Source of the DNA: Cryobacterium algoricola
Lineage (GTDB): Bacteria > Actinomycetota > Actinomycetes > Actinomycetales > Microbacteriaceae
NCBI RefSeq assembly: GCF_004402485.1
Contig: NZ_SOFG01000018.1
Location: forward strand, 102,825 to 166,824
Direction: 5' to 3'
Length of the DNA: 64,000 nucleotides
Part shown: one piece after another, positions 43,443-53,800 of the stretch
How positions within the stretch are numbered: the stretch's first letter is position 1
How the letters are laid out: every line of letters begins with the position of its first letter
Position numbers and translations under genes: made by a program
Notes under the pieces: model-generated
What the model saw: only the letters and a program-made list of their open reading frames with translations
What the model was told of the DNA's origin: nothing
Databases searched by the model: none

Positions 43443-44590
43443 GCCGGCTGGCGCATCCGTCGGAGCGCCCGGCCCGGCACCTCCCGGCCCAGCACCTTCC
43501 GGCCGCGAACGAATTCGACGGAGATTCTGCCCAGAAAACACCTGAGAGCGCTGTTTCGGCCCGAAAAACGGAAAACCTCCGTCGAATCGGTTCGGCTCGG
43601 CGCCCGGTCGTCGGGCTCCTCGCCGCGGCTGTGCTCCTCGTTCTCGTGATCGGTGCCTCCCTCGTGGTCGGCGCCCGTGACGTGCCATTCGGCACCGTGC
43701 TCGATGCCCTGTTCCGGCCGGACCCCGCCGTGACCGACCAGCTGGTGGTGCTCGACCTGCGCATCCCGCGCACGGTCGTCGGCCTGTTCGCGGGCCTCGC
43801 CCTCGGCCTCGCCGGCGCGCTCATGCAGGGCGTCACCCGCAATCCCCTCGCCGACCCCGGCCTGCTCGGCGTCAACGCGGGCGCGTCCCTCTTCGTCGTC
43901 GCCGGCATCGCCGTCTTCGGGGTCACGAGCGCGCTCGGCTACGTGTGGTTCGCCTTCATCGGGGCCGCGGCCGCGGCATCCGTCGTCTACGTCATCGGTT
44001 CGCTCGGACGCGGGGGAGCGACCCCGGTCAAGCTCACCCTCGCCGGCACGGCGCTCACTGCGGCGCTCACCTCACTGATCACCATCGTGCTGCTGAGCGA
44101 CCCGGCGACCTTCGACCGCTACCGGTTCTGGTCGGCGGGCTCCCTCTCCGCCCGCGGCCTCGACACGGCGCTGCAGCTCGCGCCGTTCATCCTCGTCGGC
44201 GCGATCCTGGCGGCAACGGCCGGGCGGATGCTCAACGCCCTCGCCCTCGGAGACGACCTCGCCCGCGGCCTCGGCCAGAACGTCGTGGCCGCACGGATCG
44301 TCTGCTTCGTCGCCGTCGTGCTGCTCTGTGGCTCGGCGACCGCCCTCGCCGGTCCGATCGTCTTCGTCGGCCTCGCCGTGCCGCACCTCGCCCGCTGGTT
44401 CGCCGGCCCCGACTACCGCTGGACCCTCGCCCTCTCGGCGCTGCTCGGCCCGGCCCTGCTCCTGCTCGCCGACGTGATCGGGCGCGTGATCGCCCGCCCC
44501 GGCGAGATCGAGGCCGGCCTCGTCGTCGCGTTCCTCGGCGCCCCCGTGCTGATCCTGCTCGTGCGGAACACCAAGGCGGTCGGACTATGA
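43439..44590 (+). CDS. Iron-siderophore ABC transporter permease (FecCD family) 1
   Basis: 383 residues, GTG start overlapping the SIP stop. About nine to ten TM helices of the FecCD family; LDLRIPRTVVGLFAGLALGL near 103 and ALAGPIVFVGLAVPHLARW near 305 are conserved cytoplasmic/coupling regions. The extra N-terminal ~55 residues, unlike the short tails of most FecD proteins, contain a 75-bp palindrome-encoded segment (43513-43587) before TM1. Translationally coupled to the second permease (ATGA). Confidence 0.88.
   Translation: MSRLAHPSERPARHLPAQHLPAANEFDGDSAQKTPESAVSARKTENLRRIGSARRPVVGLLAAAVLLVLVIGASLVVGARDVPFGTVLDALFRPDPAVTDQLVVLDLRIPRTVVGLFAGLALGLAGALMQGVTRNPLADPGLLGVNAGASLFVVAGIAVFGVTSALGYVWFAFIGAAAAASVVYVIGSLGRGGATPVKLTLAGTALTAALTSLITIVLLSDPATFDRYRFWSAGSLSARGLDTALQLAPFILVGAILAATAGRMLNALALGDDLARGLGQNVVAARIVCFVAVVLLCGSATALAGPIVFVGLAVPHLARWFAGPDYRWTLALSALLGPALLLLADVIGRVIARPGEIEAGLVVAFLGAPVLILLVRNTKAVGL
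43513..43587. repeat. Palindromic element inside fecCD-type gene
   Basis: ATTCGACGGAGATT (43513-43526) and AACCTCCGTCGAAT (43574-43587) pair at 13 of 14 positions; an inner GAAAACA/TGTTTC stem lies between. The whole element is 75 bp (25 codons), keeping the frame. Confidence 0.75.
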
Positions 44591-45762
44591 CCCCGCGCTC
44601 GCCGCACACCGCACCCGCCGCACCCGCCGACCTCGCCGAGCGTCGCCGTTCCAGCCCGGGATCGCCGGTGCACCAGGGCGCCTCGGCAGAAGCAGCGATT
44701 CTCGGTGCGGCCCGGGGGGCGCGTCGCCGCACGGAACGCCGGGTCGTGATCGTGCTCGCAGCAGCGCTGCTCGTCGTCGCCGCGCTGAGCCTGTCCGTCG
44801 GTTCATACTCGCTCTCGGTGCCCGACCTCCTCCGCACCCTCGCCGGCCAGGGCACGGGAGCCGAGAACTTCATCGTGCTGACCCTGCGGCTGCCCCGCGT
44901 CGTGCTCGCGCTCCTGACCGGCATCGCCTTCGCGCTCTCGGGCGCCCTGTTCCAGACCGTGCTGCGCAATCCGCTCGCGAGCCCCGACATCGTCGGCGTC
45001 ACCGGCGGGGCGAGCGCCGCAGCGGTCCTCGGGATGCTCGTGCTCGGCTTCGGCAGCCTCGCGACCGCCTTCGCGGCCTTCGGCGGCGCGATCCTCGTCG
45101 CGACCGTCATCTACCTGCTGGCCTGGCGCGGCCGCAGCGGAGGTGCCGGCGGCATCGCCGGCTACCGCTTCGTGCTCATCGGCGTCGGCGTCGCGTTCAT
45201 GGTGCAGGGCCTGATCGGCTATCTGCTCACGCGCGCCCAGCTCCGCGACGCCCAGGACGCCCTGACCTGGCTCGTCGGCAGCGTGAGCGGTGCCGCCTGG
45301 CCCGAGATCGCCGTCGTCGCGGTCGGGCTTGCGGTGCTCCTGCCGATCGTCTGGATGCTGGCCCCGCGTCTCCGCGCGCTGCAACTGGGCGACGACCTGG
45401 CCACGAGCCTCGGGGTCGGCGCCGAGCGCAACCGGCTCGGACTCCTCATCGTCGCCGTCGCCCTCGCCGCGCTCGCGACGGCCATGGTCGGCCCGCTCGC
45501 GTTCGTCGCGTTCGTGTCCGCGCCGATCGCCCGCCGCCTCGCCGGAACCGGCGGGCTGAGCCTCGTGCCGGCAGCCCTGGTCGGCGCCCTGATCGTCAGT
45601 GCCGCCGACTTCGCCGCCCAGCACCTGCTCCCCGGCGGACTCCAGCTGCCGGCCGGGGTCGTCACCGGCGCGATCGGCGCGCCCTACCTGCTCTGGCTGC
45701 TCGCGACCGGCGCCGCCGGCGGCAGCGGCAGCGCGCGCGACAGTACCGAAGGAATCCGATGA
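44587..45762 (+). CDS. Iron-siderophore ABC transporter permease (FecCD family) 2
   Basis: 391 residues, ATG overlapping the previous stop. FecCD permease with LPRVVLALLTGIAFALSGA near 105 and the coupling helix region MVGPLAFVAFVSAPIARRL near 300. Together with permease 1 it forms a heterodimeric channel. An extra ~50-residue polar N-terminus precedes TM1; its bases 44634-44667 resemble repeat family A. Confidence 0.88.
   Translation: MTPRSPHTAPAAPADLAERRRSSPGSPVHQGASAEAAILGAARGARRRTERRVVIVLAAALLVVAALSLSVGSYSLSVPDLLRTLAGQGTGAENFIVLTLRLPRVVLALLTGIAFALSGALFQTVLRNPLASPDIVGVTGGASAAAVLGMLVLGFGSLATAFAAFGGAILVATVIYLLAWRGRSGGAGGIAGYRFVLIGVGVAFMVQGLIGYLLTRAQLRDAQDALTWLVGSVSGAAWPEIAVVAVGLAVLLPIVWMLAPRLRALQLGDDLATSLGVGAERNRLGLLIVAVALAALATAMVGPLAFVAFVSAPIARRLAGTGGLSLVPAALVGALIVSAADFAAQHLLPGGLQLPAGVVTGAIGAPYLLWLLATGAAGGSGSARDSTEGIR
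44634..44667. repeat. Remnant of repeat family A in coding sequence
   Basis: CGCCGAGCGTCGCCGTT at 44634-44650, then GGGATCGCCG ending 44667, resembling the 26.1-kb repeat's CGCCGAGTGTCGCCGTT and GAGGATCGCCG with similar spacing; translated as part of the permease N-terminus. Confidence 0.5.
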
Positions 45763-46712
45763 CTCACCCAGAACAGCACACTCCGGAGGAGCAGACAGCG
45801 GTCCCGGCACTGTCGGGGCCGGCACTGTCGGGCCCGGCAGCCACCGACCCGGCTGCCACCGACCCGGCCGGCCACGCGCACCACGAGTTGCGCGCCGTCG
45901 GCCTCGGCCTCGGCTACGACGGCGTCCCGATCGTCACCGATCTCGACCTCGAGATCGCTGTCGGTCGGCTCACGGTCATCGTCGGCGCGAACGCCTCGGG
46001 CAAGTCGACCCTCCTCCGCGGGCTCGCCCGCCTGCTCACGCCGCAGTCCGGCGTCGTGCTCCTCGACGGCACCGACATCGCGAAGATTCCGGGCAAGCGC
46101 ATCGCGACCGTGCTCGGCCTCCTGCCGCAGCAGCCGCTCGCGCCGGAGGGCATCACCGTCGGCGAACTCGTCGGCCGCGGCCGGCATCCGCACCAGGGCT
46201 GGTTCCGCGGCACCACGGCCGCCGACGACGCCATCGTCGCCGACGCCCTCGTCCGCACCGGAACCCTCGACCTCGCCGGGCGCCGGCTCGAGGAGCTCTC
46301 CGGCGGCCAGCGCCAGCGGGTCTGGATCGCCATGGCCCTCGCCCAGGACACCGACATCCTGCTGCTCGACGAGCCGACGAGCTTTCTCGACGTGGCACAC
46401 CAGATCGAGGTCCTCGACCTGCTCCTCGAACTCAACCGCACCCGCGGAACCACGATCGTGATGGTCCTGCACGACCTCAACCTCGCGGCCCGGTACGCCG
46501 ACGAGATGCTCGTGATGCGCGCAGGCCAGATCATCGCCGCCGGCCCGCCCGCGCAGACCCTGACGGTCGAAACCGTCCGCTCCGCCTTCGGCCTCGACGC
46601 CCTCGTCATCCCCGATCCGGTCTGCGGTTCGCCGCTCGTCGTGCCGATCGGGAGATTCCATCCCGCGCCGACCCCGGCATCCGCTATATTAGGTAAGGCT
46701 AACCTAAGCTAG
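45759..46712 (+). CDS. Iron-siderophore ABC transporter ATP-binding protein
   Basis: 317 residues, ATG overlapping the previous stop. FepC-type ABC: Walker A GANASGKST near 78, LPQQ near 115, signature LSGGQRQRV near 182, Walker B ILLLDEPTSFLD near 200, switch His VLHDLN near 235. The first ~45 residues are a low-complexity tail with small duplications (PALSGPALSGP, ATDPAATDPA). The last codons carry the second iron box, so the 3' end of the gene doubles as regulatory DNA. Confidence 0.92.
   Translation: MTHPEQHTPEEQTAVPALSGPALSGPAATDPAATDPAGHAHHELRAVGLGLGYDGVPIVTDLDLEIAVGRLTVIVGANASGKSTLLRGLARLLTPQSGVVLLDGTDIAKIPGKRIATVLGLLPQQPLAPEGITVGELVGRGRHPHQGWFRGTTAADDAIVADALVRTGTLDLAGRRLEELSGGQRQRVWIAMALAQDTDILLLDEPTSFLDVAHQIEVLDLLLELNRTRGTTIVMVLHDLNLAARYADEMLVMRAGQIIAAGPPAQTLTVETVRSAFGLDALVIPDPVCGSPLVVPIGRFHPAPTPASAILGKANLS
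46689..46707. promoter_or_regulatory. IdeR/DtxR iron box within the end of the ATPase gene
   Basis: TTAGGTAAGGCTAACCTAA differs at one position from the consensus palindrome. TATATT just upstream (46685-46690) can serve as the -10 of a separate promoter for the binding-protein gene. Confidence 0.9.
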
Positions 46713-46758
46713 TCGAACCGCGTCCCGCCCCGAGTCACCTGAGAAACCGGAGTTTCCC

Positions 46759-47784
46759 GTGCACCGTCCCCCCATTCGCGCGCTTGTCGCCGTCGCCGCC
46801 CTCGTCGCCCTGACCCTGACCGGCTGCTCCGCGCCCGCGCCCCAGGCAACGGATGCCGCGGCGGGAGACTCCGCCGCCGCCGCGTCGTTCCCCGTCACGA
46901 TCGAGAACGCCTTCGGCTCCACCGTGATCCCGAAGCAGCCGACCCGGGTCGTGACCTGGGGCTGGGGGAGCGCGGACGACGCGATCGCCCTCGGCGTCAT
47001 TCCCGTCGCGATGCCGTTCCAGGCCTACGCCGGCGACGCCCAGGGCGTGCTGCCCTGGATCTCCGAGGCGCTCGCGAAGACCGGAACGCCGACGCCGACC
47101 GTGCTGCCCGATTCCACGGAGCCGCCGTACGAGGACATCGCCAAGGCCGCGCCCGACGTGATCCTCGCCGCGTACTCCGGCATCACCGCGGAGCAGTACG
47201 CGCTCCTCAGCAAGATCGCCCCTGTGGTCGGCTACCCGGACCAGCCCTGGGCGACGGACTGGCGCGACCTCATCACGATCACCGGAACCGCGCTCGGCAA
47301 GACCACCGAAGCCGCAACGCTTCTCGCGGGCATCGACGAGAAGATCGCCGCGGCCGCAGCGGCCCACCCCGAATTCAAGGGAAAGTCGATCGCCCTCGTG
47401 GCCGACAGCAGCGGAACGTTCTACGTCTACAAGAAGGAAGACCCCCGCGTCGCATTCACCCTCGACCTCGGCTTCGTGAACGCCCCCGCCGTCGACGCGC
47501 TGGCGACCGATCAGGCGAGCTTCTACTACACGCTCAGCCACGAGCAGCTCGACAAGCTCACGAGCGACGTGCTCGTCAACTTCGGGACGACGCAGGAGGA
47601 ATCCGACGCGTTCCTCTCCGCGGGCTACGCCCAGGCCATGCCGCAGGTGCAGCGCGGCTCCGTCGCGTCTCCGGTCGGAGCGGCATTCATCTCCTCGGTG
47701 TCCCCGCCGACGGGCCTCTCGCTGACCTGGGGCCTCGACGACTACGTGACGATGCTCTCGGCCGCCGCCAAGGCCGTCGGCTAA
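46759..47784 (+). CDS. Iron-siderophore ABC transporter substrate-binding lipoprotein
   Basis: 341 residues; GTG start after CGGAG. Signal peptide with lipobox TLTGC (Cys near 22), so it is lipid-anchored outside the membrane. FecB/FepB fold: TVIPKQPTRVVTWGW near 55, IAKAAPDVILAAYSGIT near 125 and the long connecting helix. Its own iron box and promoter allow higher expression than the permease genes; no gene for siderophore synthesis is adjacent, so it likely imports a xenosiderophore or one made elsewhere. Confidence 0.92.
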   Translation: MHRPPIRALVAVAALVALTLTGCSAPAPQATDAAAGDSAAAASFPVTIENAFGSTVIPKQPTRVVTWGWGSADDAIALGVIPVAMPFQAYAGDAQGVLPWISEALAKTGTPTPTVLPDSTEPPYEDIAKAAPDVILAAYSGITAEQYALLSKIAPVVGYPDQPWATDWRDLITITGTALGKTTEAATLLAGIDEKIAAAAAAHPEFKGKSIALVADSSGTFYVYKKEDPRVAFTLDLGFVNAPAVDALATDQASFYYTLSHEQLDKLTSDVLVNFGTTQEESDAFLSAGYAQAMPQVQRGSVASPVGAAFISSVSPPTGLSLTWGLDDYVTMLSAAAKAVG

Positions 47785-47801
47785 CGCCCGTCCCCGGGGT
47801 T

Positions 47802-47856
47802 GAGGTGCGGCCATAACACCTTTGTCGGCACGGTGAGGGTGTTGTGGCCGCAACTC
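47802..47856. repeat. Palindrome after the siderophore-binding gene
   Basis: Arms 47802-47820 and 47838-47856 pair at 17 of 19 positions (core TGCGGCCA), with a 17-base loop, 18 bp after the stop. The rest of the 303-bp spacer to 48087 holds the promoter of the next operon and no other structure or gene that I see. Confidence 0.75.
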
Positions 47857-48005
47857 GGCGCTGGACCGTCAGCGAGGGCGCGGTCGCACCCGGCGTAATC
47901 TGCCCGAAACACGCCAACGGCCATACTTGATCGAGACACGTACCCCTCACGCTCGCTTTAGCTAGTCCAAAACGTGACCTGCGCACAGAATCCGCGTGGG
48001 CATCC

Positions 48006-48014
48006 TGTTATATG
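48006..48014 (+). promoter_or_regulatory. Extended -10 promoter of the amino-acid transporter operon
   Basis: TG-T-TATATG at 48006-48014, an AT-rich island in GC-rich DNA, about 75 bp upstream of the start. No convincing -35. Confidence 0.45.
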
Positions 48015-48087
48015 CTCACCTCTGTCGCTCACCGTTTACGGACTCAATGACGAACCCCTGACACCGACAACAAAGAAGGTTCCGCAT

Positions 48088-48984
48088 ATGCGCGCTCGAT
48101 TCTTACTCCCCGCCGTCGCCGCCGCGGCCGCCCTGATGCTCTCCGGCTGCGTCGATAACTCGACGCCCTCGCCAGGCTCGACCGGCAGCGCCTCGGCAGC
48201 AGCGATCACCAAGGACGACGCGGCCGCCGCGCTCGTTCCCGCCAAGATCGCGTCGTCCGGCAAGCTCATCGTCGGCAGCGACCCGACCTACGCCCCGAAC
48301 GAGTTCAAGGATGAAGCAGGCAAGCCCATCGGCTGGGGGATCGAGATCGCGAGCGCGGTCGCGACCAAGCTCGGGCTGACGGCCGAATTCCAGGTCGCCA
48401 AGTTCGACAACATCATCCCGTCCGTCGCGGGCGGCAAGGCCGACATGGGCGAGTCCTCGTTCACGGACACCGCCGAGCGCGAGAAGCAGGTCGACTTCGT
48501 CAACTACTACACCGCCGGCATCCAGTGGGCATCGGCCAAGGACAAGACGGTCGACCCCGACAACGCCTGCGGCATGAAGGTCGCCGTGCAGGCGACCACC
48601 TATGAGGACACCGACGAGGTTCCCGCCAAGAGCGACGCGTGCGTCGCGGCGGGCAAGCCGGCGATCGACAAGCTCAAGTTCGACACCCAGGATGCCGCGA
48701 CGAACGCGGTCGTGCTCGGCCAGGCCGACGCGCTCAGCGCCGACTCTCCCGTCACCCTCTACGCGATCGCGCAGACCAAGGGCAAGCTGCAGCTCGCGGG
48801 CAAGACCTTCGACGTCGCACCGTACGGAATGGTCGTCGCCAAGGGCTCTGACCTCGGCAAGGCCGTCCAGGCAGCACTGCAGTCGATGGTCGACGACGGC
48901 AGCTACAAGGCGATCCTCGACACCTGGGGCGTCGCCGACGGCGGCATCGACAAGATCACGATCAACGCAGCCGCGAACGGCTAA
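48088..48984 (+). CDS. Amino-acid ABC transporter substrate-binding lipoprotein
   Basis: 298 residues; AAGAAGG lies 8 bases before the ATG. Lipobox LMLSGC (Cys at ~21). SBP family 3: [15 protein letters not shown] near 60, [19 protein letters not shown] near 105, ending in the TWGV motif. Polar amino acid or derivative importer. Three-gene operon with permease and ATPase. Confidence 0.9.
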   Translation: MRARFLLPAVAAAAALMLSGCVDNSTPSPGSTGSASAAAITKDDAAAALVPAKIASSGKLIVGSDPTYAPNEFKDEAGKPIGWGIEIASAVATKLGLTAEFQVAKFDNIIPSVAGGKADMGESSFTDTAEREKQVDFVNYYTAGIQWASAKDKTVDPDNACGMKVAVQATTYEDTDEVPAKSDACVAAGKPAIDKLKFDTQDAATNAVVLGQADALSADSPVTLYAIAQTKGKLQLAGKTFDVAPYGMVVAKGSDLGKAVQAALQSMVDDGSYKAILDTWGVADGGIDKITINAAANG

Positions 48985-48987
48985 CCG

Positions 48988-50025
48988 ATGAGCACGCCGA
49001 ATCTGAACGGCCGGGGGGCGGGGCCCGCCTCGTCCCCGGCCGATCCGGCCGCCCCGGCCGCATCGGTTCCCATCAAAGCCATCCGGTTGCGGCACCCCTG
49101 GCGGATGGTCTTCGCGATCGTCCTGATCGTGGTGTTCGCACTGGCCATCGTCGACGCGGCCTTCCGGCCGGCGTACGACTGGCCGACGGTCGCGAAGTAC
49201 CTGTTCGACCGGCGCATCTCCCAGGCCGCGCTCGTGACCCTCGAACTCACCGTCTACTCGATGGTGATCGCGATCGTCCTCGGCGTGATCCTCGCCGTGA
49301 TGCGGCTGTCGCCCAACCCGGTCGTGAAGAGCCTCGCCTGGTTCTACCTCTGGGTCTTCCGCGGCACACCGGTCTACGTGCAGCTGACCATCTGGGGCCT
49401 GATCTCGCTGATCTACTCGAGCATCGACATCGGCATCCCGTTCATGCACCCGTGGGTGTCGTTCGAGACGAACGCCGCGCTCAGCACGTTCGCCCTCGCG
49501 GTGATCGGCCTCTCCCTCAACGAGGCCGCGTACATGGCCGAGATCGTCCGTGCCGGGCTCCTCGCCGTCGACCGTGGCCAGGAAGAGGCCGCGACCGCGC
49601 TCGGAATGAGCTGGTCGCAGACGATGACCCGCGTCATCCTGCCGCAGTCGATGCGGGTGATCATCCCGCCGACCGGCAACGAGGTCATCTCGATGCTCAA
49701 GACGACCTCACTCGTCACGGCGGTGCCGTTCAGCTTCGACCTGTTCGCCCGCTCCCGGGACATCTCCGCCGAGACCTTCAACCCGATCCCGCTGCTCATC
49801 GTCGCGTCGATCTGGTACCTGTTCTTCACCTCGATCCTGATGGTGGGCCAGTACTTCCTCGAGAAGCGTTTCGCCCGCGGCATCGGCGACCGTCAGCCGG
49901 ACAAGAAGGGCGGCGGGTCCAACCCCGAGCCGATCACGGGCGTCACGGTCGTGCCCGAGTCCGAACAGGCGCCGGCGACCCGCTCGACCCGAGAACCCGG
50001 AACCGGCCAGGGAGGCCCCTCGTGA
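48988..50025 (+). CDS. Amino-acid ABC transporter permease
   Basis: 345 residues, 3 bp after the binding-protein stop. A Pro/Ala-rich N-terminal ~35 residues, then TM helices; [16 protein letters not shown] near 120, and the EAA loop [20 protein letters not shown] near 187 (HisM/GlnP type). The polar tail of ~45 residues is longer than usual. The stop overlaps the ATPase GTG. Confidence 0.9.
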   Translation: MSTPNLNGRGAGPASSPADPAAPAASVPIKAIRLRHPWRMVFAIVLIVVFALAIVDAAFRPAYDWPTVAKYLFDRRISQAALVTLELTVYSMVIAIVLGVILAVMRLSPNPVVKSLAWFYLWVFRGTPVYVQLTIWGLISLIYSSIDIGIPFMHPWVSFETNAALSTFALAVIGLSLNEAAYMAEIVRAGLLAVDRGQEEAATALGMSWSQTMTRVILPQSMRVIIPPTGNEVISMLKTTSLVTAVPFSFDLFARSRDISAETFNPIPLLIVASIWYLFFTSILMVGQYFLEKRFARGIGDRQPDKKGGGSNPEPITGVTVVPESEQAPATRSTREPGTGQGGPS

Positions 50026-50828
50026 GTGACATGACCACGCCGGGCGCGGCATCCGCTGACCGCGGATACGTGCCGATGGTGCTCGCCGAGCAGGTCTCGA
50101 AGAGCTTCGGCTCGCACGAGGTGCTCAAGAGCATCTCCCTCGAGGTCAAGCGCGGCGAGGTGATGTGCCTCGTCGGGCCGAGCGGGTCGGGCAAGTCGAC
50201 GTTCCTGCGCTGCATCAACCACCTCGAGGTGCTCTCCGCCGGTCGGCTGAGTGTCGACGGCGAGCTGATCGGCTACCGCGAGACCAGCGGCAAGCTCTAC
50301 GAGATGGCGCCCAAGGAAGCGGCGAAGCAGCGCAGGGATATCGGCATGGTGTTCCAGCGCTTCAATCTGTTCCCGCACATGACCGCACTCCAGAACGTGA
50401 TGGAGGCGCCGCTGCGGGTCAAGGGACTGCCCAAGGCGCAGGCCGAGCGCACCGCGCGCGACCTGCTCGCCCGGGTGGGACTCGCCGAGCGCGCGGACTA
50501 CTACCCCGCGCACCTCTCCGGCGGTCAGCAGCAGCGCGTCGCGATCGCCCGTGCCCTCGCGATGGAACCCAAGCTGATGCTCTTCGACGAGCCGACGAGC
50601 GCGCTCGACCCCGAACTCGTCGGCGAGGTGCTCGACGTGATGAAGGGCCTCGCCAAGGAGGGCATGACCATGATCGTGGTCACCCACGAGATGGGCTTCG
50701 CCCGAGAGGTCGGCGACTCGCTCGTGTTCATGGACGGCGGCGTCGTCGTCGAGTCCGGCGATCCCGAGCTCGTGCTGAGCAACCCGCAGCACCGCCGCAC
50801 CCAGGCGTTCCTCTCCAAGGTGCTCTAG
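50022..50828 (+). CDS. Amino-acid ABC transporter ATP-binding protein
   Basis: 268 residues, GTG start behind GGGAGG and overlapping the permease stop. GlnQ/HisP type: Walker [10 protein letters not shown] near 54, [11 protein letters not shown] (Q-loop) near 110, signature [15 protein letters not shown] near 165, Walker [15 protein letters not shown] near 185, switch His [12 protein letters not shown] near 220. The full set of motifs is intact. Confidence 0.95.
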   Translation: MSDMTTPGAASADRGYVPMVLAEQVSKSFGSHEVLKSISLEVKRGEVMCLVGPSGSGKSTFLRCINHLEVLSAGRLSVDGELIGYRETSGKLYEMAPKEAAKQRRDIGMVFQRFNLFPHMTALQNVMEAPLRVKGLPKAQAERTARDLLARVGLAERADYYPAHLSGGQQQRVAIARALAMEPKLMLFDEPTSALDPELVGEVLDVMKGLAKEGMTMIVVTHEMGFAREVGDSLVFMDGGVVVESGDPELVLSNPQHRRTQAFLSKVL

Positions 50829-50835
50829 TCATCCG

Positions 50836-50861
50836 CTGACCCCGGCGGATGTCGGGGTCAG
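50836..50861. terminator. Bidirectional terminator hairpin
   Basis: CTGACCCCG (50836-50844) and CGGGGTCAG (50853-50861) are perfectly complementary around an 8-base loop. The right arm contains the hrpA stop codon (50858-50860). Convergent genes end here. Confidence 0.8.
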
Positions 50862-53800
50862 CTGGTGAGGACCTTGTGGATCCGCTGCAGCGACACCGAT
50901 TCCGCGGCCTTGAGCTCCTGGGCGAAGAGGCTGATCCGCAGCTCCTCGATCATCCAGCGTGCGCGCACGAGGTTCGCCGCCGTGCCGGGGGCCAGTGGAA
51001 TCCGGCCGCCGGCCGCTTCGTAGCGGGCCGTTGCCGACTGGCTCTCGTTCATCCAGACCCGGTCGCGGCTGGGGTTGTCGCCGAGTTTCACGATGCGTGA
51101 GCTGATGCCGCCGAGGTAGCGCGGCAGGTGGCGCAGCTGGGCGAGGCCCGTCGCGCTCACGAAGCCGGGGTAGATCAGCCCGGCCAGCTGGGCACGGGCA
51201 TCCGTCAATGCGGGCAGCAGCGCCATGCTCGTCGAGGCCTTGAGCGCCTTGTCTGCGGCCCGGGACGCGGTGAGGATGCGGGCGACGAGTCCGACGGCCT
51301 CGAACATCGAGTCCATCAGCACCCCGGACACCCGGTCCCGGATCGAGTCGAACTCGGCCTTCATGAAGACCTGGCCGCTCGGGTTCACCCGGAACAACAC
51401 CTCGTCGACGCAGGCCGCGAGGCAGTCGTCGAAGAGCGCCTGCGTGGTGCGGTACGGGCTCGTGGCGAGGCTCAGCTTCTCCGCCCCGGTCAGGTGCTGC
51501 TGCACGTACGCGACCGGAGACGGCGTCGCGAGCAGCAGCAGCCGGCGCACGCCGCCCGGCAGCGTGCTCGCCTGCTCCGCGGCGGTGCTCATCATCCGGA
51601 TCGCGACGCTCGTGCCCTCGTCGACGAGGGTCGGGTAGCCGCGAATCGTGTTGTCGCCCTGCTTGGTGTCGATGAACCGGGGAAGTTCGGCGAAATCCCA
51701 GGTGGTGAGGCCGCCGCGCTCGATCGCGTTGACGGGTGTGGCAGCGGATGCCGCTGCGACGCTCTCCCGGGCCCGGGAACCGAGCCGGCGCTGGAGTTCG
51801 CCGAGGTCCTTGCCGGAGGCCATCGCCTGGCCGCGGTCGTCGACGACCCGGAAGGTCATCCGGAGGTGCGCCGGGATCCTGGCGAGCTCGAAGTCGCCCG
51901 GCGAGACCGGAACGTAGGTCAGCTTCTGGATCAGGCCGGCGAGGATCTCGGTGAACGGGGTCGCCTCCGGTTCGAAGCCGGCGCCCGTGCCGAAGCCCGC
52001 GCCCGAGCCGAGCCGGGCGCCGATGCTCGTCCCGCCGAGGCCGCCGGTGTCCTTCGCGGTGCGGGGCTCGCCGGGCGCAGGCGGCAGCTCGGTGAGCAGC
52101 CGGGCCGCCCAGTCGGCGGCGGGCACGACGTTGCGACGGATGCTCTTCGGCAGCGACTTGATCAGCGCGGTCACGAGGTCGGCGCGGAGACCGGGCACCT
52201 GCCAGTCGAAACCGGCGGGGGAGAGCCGGGCCAGGAGGGCGAGCGGGATCAGGGCGGCGACACCATCGTCATCCGCCCCCGGCTCGAAGCGATACGAGAG
52301 GTGGAAGCGCTGGTCGCCCTGGTGCCAGGTCGGCGGGAAAACGGCCTCGTCGATCTCGGGGGTCGCCTCGTCGGGAACGAGCGCCTCCGCGGTCATCGTG
52401 AGCAGGTCGGGCGTCTCGGCGCGCGCCTTCCGCCACCACGTCTCGAAGGTGCGGGTCGAGCACACCTCCGCGGGGATGCGGCGCTGGTAGAACTCGAAGA
52501 CGGCCTCGTCGTCGAAGAGGATGTCGCGGCGCCGGGTGCGCTCCTCGAGCTCGGCGAGTTCCTTCCGCAGCTTCGTGTTGGCCCGGTCGAACGCGGTCAC
52601 GCGCTGGTCGACGCGGTCGAGGTCCCACTCGCCGTCGACGAGGGCGTGCCGGATGAAGAGTTCCCGGGCGTACGCCGGGTCGACCCGGGAGAACTGGATG
52701 CGGCGGCGCGGCACGATCGGCACCCCGTAGAGGGTGACCCGCTCGTAGGCGACGACGGAGCCCTGCTTCTTCTCCCAGTGCGGCTCGGAGTAGCTGCGCT
52801 TGCAGAGGTCTCCGGCGAGCGGCTCGGCCCAGGCCGGGTCGACGACGGCGTTCATCCGGGCGAACAGCCGGCTGGTCTCGACGAGTTCCGCGCTCATCAC
52901 GGCGTTGGGCTGCTTCTTTGCGAGCGCAGAGCCGGGGAAGATCACGAACCGCTGCTGGCGGGCGCCGATGTAGTCCTTCTTCGCGACGTCCTTGAGGCCG
53001 ATGTGCGAGAGCAGCCCGGCGAGCAGGGACCGGTGGATGCCGTCGGGGTTCACGGCCGGGTCGCCGATGTGGAGGCCGAGCGGCTTTGCCATCTGGCGGA
53101 GCTGCTTGTAGACGTCCTGCCACTCGCGCACCCGCAGGTAGTTCAGGAATTCGTTCTTGCAGAGGCGGCGGAAGGCGCTCGAGCCGAGCTCCTTCTGCTT
53201 CGTCTCGAGGTAGTTCCACAGGTTGAGCAGGCCGAGGAAATCGCTCGTCGGGTCGGCGAAGCGCGCGTGCTGCTGGTCGGCCTGCGCGCGCCGTTCGAGC
53301 GGCCGCTCCCGGGGGTCCTGGATGGTGAGGCCGGCGACGATCGCCATCACCTCGCGGCTCGTGCCCTGGGTCTTCGACTCGATGACCATCCGCCCGAACC
53401 GGGGGTCGATCGGCAGCTTCGCGAGCTGCTGCCCGATCCGGGTGAGCTTGGAGACCCCGCCGCTCGCGTTGCTGACACCGCTGCCCGGAGCAACGGCGCC
53501 GAGTTCGGCGAGCAGGTCGAGGCCGTCCTTGATCCCGCGGGAATCGGGCGGGGTGAGGAACGGGAACGCGGCGATGTCGCCGAGGCCGAGGGAGATCATC
53601 TGCAGGATCACGGCGGCGAGGTTGGTGCGCAGCACCTCGGGCTCGGTGAATTCCGGGCGGCGGCCGAAATCCTCTTCGGAGTACAGCCGGATCGCGATGC
53701 CGTCGCTCGTGCGGCCGCTGCGCCCGGAGCGCTGGTTGGCTGAGGCCTGGCTGATCGCCTCGATCGGCAGTCGCTGCACCTTCGAGCGCACGCTGTACCT

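Noticed and set aside
42435..47784. Siderophore biosynthesis operon
   Set aside because: Only uptake and reduction genes are present; the Pls/PosA synthetase at 1.2 kb is 35 kb away and its domain layout is not that of a siderophore NRPS.
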